Under the pieces are notes generated by a model. That model had not been told where the DNA came from and did no database searches. It worked only from the letters and a program-made list of their open reading frames with translations. The position numbers and the translations under genes are program-made. This document shows, piece after piece, positions 6,009-8,537 of a stretch of DNA of 8,537 bases (positions are counted from its first letter, which is position 1; each line of letters starts with the position of its first letter). Source of the DNA: an uncultured Actinomycetes bacterium (GTDB lineage Bacteria > Actinomycetota > Actinomycetes > S36-B12); NCBI GenBank assembly GCA_937876275.1, contig CALFIA010000214.1, positions 1 through 8,537 on the forward strand, given 5' to 3'.

Positions 6009-7420
6009 ACTTCAGGTTGGGGGCACGCCTCTGGTGGGGTGTCCCCATCCTGCTCGTTCTGCTGTGGGCTATCGGGCTGCTCGTCGTAGCCTCCTTCCCC
6101 GGCCTCGCGACTCCCCCGCCATACGTGCTGTGGCTGCAACCGGTGGGTCGTTATGCGCGTGACATCGCCTCAATGCTCGCGCTCGGCTCACTTGTAGCAG
6201 GCGGCCTGCTCGCCAGCTCACGCCGCGCCCTGCAATGGGCAATGGGCTGGGCCATCGTGTGGTTCGCCATCCTCGCTGTTCTTCTCGTGTTGACCATCAG
6301 CGATGTTCAAGCGGTTACTCCGTGGGAGGCGCTGGGCACTGCGCCGACATTCCTCACTGGTGACTATGTCGGCCGTGTCTTCCTCGCACAGCTCGTCGGC
6401 ATTGTCGTCTTCGCGCTTCTGCTGACACGAGCCACAAGTGAGCGGGTCGCTTGGTTCGCAGCAATCGTCGGAGGACTCGCCGCCATCACTCCGGCGTTCC
6501 TGGGCCATGGAGGCCTGACGGGCGAGCACATCGCTATGACGGTCACCCTCGGCATCCATCTCGGTGCCGTGAGCCTGTGGGTGGGCGGCCTCGCTGCCGT
6601 CGTTGCCCTCGTACTTGCAGAACCCACTCTCGGCCCTAGCCTGCTTCCGCGATTTAGCCTGCTGGCCTTGTGGTGCGCAATCATCGTCGCCGAGTCGGGT
6701 CTGCTCATCTCTTCACTTCTCGTGGGCTCGATCAGCTTGTTCGTAGGCACGGTGTACGGCTCGCTCGTGATTTTCAAGGCCGCTTTGTTGGCGTGGTTGG
6801 TGCGTCTTGGCTGGATGCAGCGCCGTCAGGCAATGCCCGAGGCACGGGCAGGCTCCTATGGCCTGCTCGCCCGCTTCGCCGGACGAGAGTTCGTGGTGAT
6901 GGCCTCGGCCATCGCTGTGTCAATCGTGCTCTCGCGCATCGGTCCTCCCCACGGCACTTTGGCCACACCGAATTTTTCACCGCTGGCCCTCATAGCTCTC
7001 GCCATCGTCATCCCCGCCCTGCTGGCCTGGTCACTCCCCCGCCCCGCCTGGGTCATGCGACTGTCCGCTTATCCCGAGGTCCCCGCTATGGCCTTGCTCG
7101 TGGCCGTGGCACTGATCGCCGGAGTCGGGCTGTTCAGCCGCTTATTCGGTCTCGAACTGGCATTCGCACTCGGTTCGCTCATAATTCTCGGCATCGGGTG
7201 GATTGCGGCCGCCACCCTTTTCGGGCCACGCACAATGATCGGTGTCGCGATCTTGGGAGTGGGCTGGCCGGTAATCGTTATCTTGACGACTTCCCTCAGC
7301 ACGAGTCTTGTTTCCTGGCAGCTCAACCTCCTGAGCATCGTGCTGGCTGAGGCCGTGCTCATCGCTATCGCGCTGAACCAGCGTTCCGGCGCGGATGATC
7401 GTGAGCGCGTCAATGCCTAG
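6005..7420 (+). CDS. CopD-domain copper transport/assembly membrane protein
   Basis: This 471-residue membrane protein has about 11-13 helices. The central part is a CopD domain (copper import in the CopCD system): H168-G-G-L-T-G-E-H175 and G183-I-H185-L-G-A-V-S-L-W-V-G-G-L, followed by Y251-G...K258 and R294-E295-F near 293-300. Histidines 168, 175 and 185 are candidate metal ligands. The last 140 residues add further helices without a CtaG domain, which in many actinobacteria is fused here; CtaG is instead encoded divergently at 844-1692. The GTG at 6005 overlaps the ctaE stop (GTGA); an open frame continues upstream to 5894 but lies wholly inside ctaE and has no separate support. A role in supplying copper to CuA/CuB is inferred from the neighbours. 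Confidence 0.85.
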   Translation: MNFRLGARLWWGVPILLVLLWAIGLLVVASFPGLATPPPYVLWLQPVGRYARDIASMLALGSLVAGGLLASSRRALQWAMGWAIVWFAILAVLLVLTISDVQAVTPWEALGTAPTFLTGDYVGRVFLAQLVGIVVFALLLTRATSERVAWFAAIVGGLAAITPAFLGHGGLTGEHIAMTVTLGIHLGAVSLWVGGLAAVVALVLAEPTLGPSLLPRFSLLALWCAIIVAESGLLISSLLVGSISLFVGTVYGSLVIFKAALLAWLVRLGWMQRRQAMPEARAGSYGLLARFAGREFVVMASAIAVSIVLSRIGPPHGTLATPNFSPLALIALAIVIPALLAWSLPRPAWVMRLSAYPEVPAMALLVAVALIAGVGLFSRLFGLELAFALGSLIILGIGWIAAATLFGPRTMIGVAILGVGWPVIVILTTSLSTSLVSWQLNLLSIVLAEAVLIAIALNQRSGADDRERVNA

Positions 7421-7997
7421 GGATTCAGAGCAGAGTGCTCCGGTGAACACGGCTCAGGGCAGACCGCAACGCGAACTCACCACCGAAGAGCGCAAGGCGA
7501 AACGGAAAAAGGATTTCTGGACCCTCGACCTACCTCTTGTCTTCGGCATCACGCTCTGCACCACACTGACCGTCATTGAAGGTTCACGGGCACTCAACGG
7601 AAATGGCCGCGCACTGGCCTACACGTTCGAGTGGCCGATCATCGGCGCCTTCATTGTGTGGATCTGGTGGCGCTACAAGCATGAGGGTCGTACGGTTGAT
7701 GATGGGAATGCAGACCACAATCCGGAAGGCAACGTCGAGACAGCCGCTGGCGGTACCACCTCAGATTCGCCAGCATCCAAGCCAGCAAAGAAGCGCCGAT
7801 CTCTCGGATTCACCGAACATTACAAGGCCCGAGTTGAGGAGGCCGCGGCGGAATATGCGGCCGCTCTCCACGCTGTTGACGAGGTCAATCACGCGCCTGT
7901 CATCCCCGAAAGCGACGAAGGGCTCCAAGAATGGAAGGCCTACGTTGCTGACCTCAATAGGCGCCAACCGCCGGGGCATCCGCCGAACTCCCAGTGA
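7413..7997 (+). CDS. uncharacterised two-helix membrane protein
   Basis: I do not assign a function. The 194 residues comprise a charged N-terminus (RELTTEERKAKRKKDFW, about 20-36), a helix LDLPLVFGITLCTTLTVIEG (38-57), a short loop, a second helix around YTFEWPIIGAFIVWIWW (70-86), and a hydrophilic C-terminal half with low-complexity linker, a KKRRS basic patch and a probable helical Ala/Glu-rich stretch (about 138-160). The RALAYTFEWP piece resembles a motif I associate with small actinobacterial membrane proteins, a weak memory rather than a database match. I chose the ATG at 7413 because a GTGAG sequence sits seven bases upstream and the overlap with the CopD gene is only eight bases; an in-frame ATG at 7395 is the alternative. 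It ends overlapping the peptidase gene. It could be a small oxidase accessory subunit. Confidence 0.7.
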   Translation: MPRDSEQSAPVNTAQGRPQRELTTEERKAKRKKDFWTLDLPLVFGITLCTTLTVIEGSRALNGNGRALAYTFEWPIIGAFIVWIWWRYKHEGRTVDDGNADHNPEGNVETAAGGTTSDSPASKPAKKRRSLGFTEHYKARVEEAAAEYAAALHAVDEVNHAPVIPESDEGLQEWKAYVADLNRRQPPGHPPNSQ

Positions 7998-8501
7998 TGA
8001 CATACGGTGAGCAGATGCGCCGCGCTCCCCGAGTAGTCAGCCTCCTGGCTGTGGTCGGCATCGCATCAGCTGCCGCCATCGGACTCACTCCGACCGCCCA
8101 GGCCAGCGCGCCCCTGGAGCCCTACTACTCACAGAGCCTGCAATGGTCGTCGTGCGCCGATCATCGCGAGTGCAGCAGCATGCTCGTGCCCATTGACTAT
8201 GCCTCACCCTCCTCAGGTGACTTTCGCATCGCCTTGAGCCGAGTGAGAGCCAAGGGCACGAAGGTCGGCTCGATCGTGGTGAACCCCGGTGGGCCGGGTG
8301 CCGAAGGTGCCAGCTTCGTTGAATACGCGCAGTCCAGCATGGGCGACCAGGTTGCCAAGAATTACGACATCGTCGGATTCGACCCGCGCGGAGTCGGAAA
8401 GTCAGCACCGGTCACCTGCCTGACCGGGAAGCAGACGACTACCTGGCTGCGAGCCGATGCCACGCCCGACACTTCATCGGAGATAGCCACTTACTCGAAT
8501 C
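7997..8501 (+). CDS. secreted alpha/beta-hydrolase peptidase (Tap/SlpD/CaeA type), truncated at contig end
   Basis: N-terminal 168 residues of an exported serine hydrolase resembling Streptomyces tripeptidyl aminopeptidases and mycobacterial CaeA/Hip1 (peptidase family S33). A signal peptide runs to about A36 (n-region MRRAPR, hydrophobic core, A-Q-A cleavage site). N96-P-G-G-P-G101 is the oxyanion-hole motif and D129-P-R-G-V-G-K-S136 the family's next signature; C53 and C59 could pair. The nucleophile elbow (GxSxG) and the rest of the roughly 500-residue protein are missing because genomic sequence ends at 8501. The apparent in-frame stop at 8522-8524 is inside sequencing adapter. Starts at 7994 (GTG, four-base overlap), 7997 (ATG) or 8015 (ATG directly before the RR of the signal peptide) are all possible. 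Confidence 0.85.
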
Positions 8502-8537
8502 AGATCGGAAGAGCACACGTCTGAACTCCAGTCACCG
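8502..8537 (+). other. Illumina TruSeq adapter read-through (non-genomic)
   Basis: From 8502 the sequence reads AGATCGGAAGAGC and continues exactly as the 34-base TruSeq Read 1 3' adapter through 8535 (ending CCAGTCAC). The last two bases, CG, sit where the index barcode begins. This is untrimmed library sequence at the contig end, so anything called across 8501/8502 is artificial. Confidence 0.98.

Noticed and set aside
7398..8030. Rho-independent terminator between CopD, the two-helix protein and the peptidase
   Set aside because: The genes overlap and I found no GC stem followed by a T run, so the transcript probably continues through.
1..8501. Possible CRISPR, transposon, tRNA or rRNA features
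   Set aside because: I saw no direct repeats with spacers, transposase motifs, terminal inverted repeats or cloverleaf sequences; coding genes account for almost all the genomic sequence.
7994..8524. A complete 176-residue alpha/beta-hydrolase protein with its own stop codon
   Set aside because: The last seven codons and the stop are adapter sequence; the family is about three times longer and the catalytic nucleophile is missing, so it is a truncated gene.

Overview
The window looks like one end of a metagenomic contig from a GC-rich actinobacterium. Evidence for this is the GC-rich coding sequence, several GTG starts, genes packed with 1-4 bp overlaps, a Caa3_CtaG-type assembly protein with a CopD-type protein beside a cytochrome oxidase locus, and a secreted exopeptidase of the Streptomyces/Mycobacterium Tap/SlpD/CaeA type. 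I cannot name a genus. The last 36 bases are not genomic: 8502-8535 is Illumina TruSeq adapter, followed by what look like two index bases.

There are two divergent transcription units. The leftward unit (1692 to 1) encodes a CtaG-type oxidase assembly membrane protein, a thioredoxin-fold lipoprotein of the TlpA/ResA kind, and the N-terminal 89 codons of tRNA-guanine transglycosylase (tgt), cut by the window edge. A 147 bp intergenic region (1693-1839) carries a candidate promoter and both ribosome binding sites. The rightward unit (1840 to the end) encodes a membrane-anchored cupredoxin, cytochrome c oxidase subunits II, I and III, a CopD-domain membrane protein, an uncharacterised two-helix membrane protein, and a secreted alpha/beta-hydrolase peptidase truncated at the contig end.

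The genes form a respiratory module. Subunits I-III make an A-type heme-copper oxidase with an intact CuA site, heme and CuB ligands and D-channel residues. CtaG and the thioredoxin lipoprotein are the expected helpers for copper insertion and for keeping the CuA cysteines reduced. CopD may supply copper. No cytochrome bc1 (qcr) genes and no ctaF (subunit IV) are seen next to ctaE, unlike the usual actinobacterial ctaC/ctaD/ctaF/ctaE-qcrCAB layout.

The most unusual points are these. The first gene of the oxidase operon encodes a cupredoxin that looks like a degenerate CuA domain, with a Cys-x3-Cys pair but no following His. Subunit I lacks the K-channel Lys and Thr, has an Mg-site Asp replaced by Gly, and carries an extra N-terminal two-helix extension. 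Subunit II has an extra transmembrane helix. Together these suggest a divergent oxidase branch, possibly fed by or assembled with its own cupredoxin.
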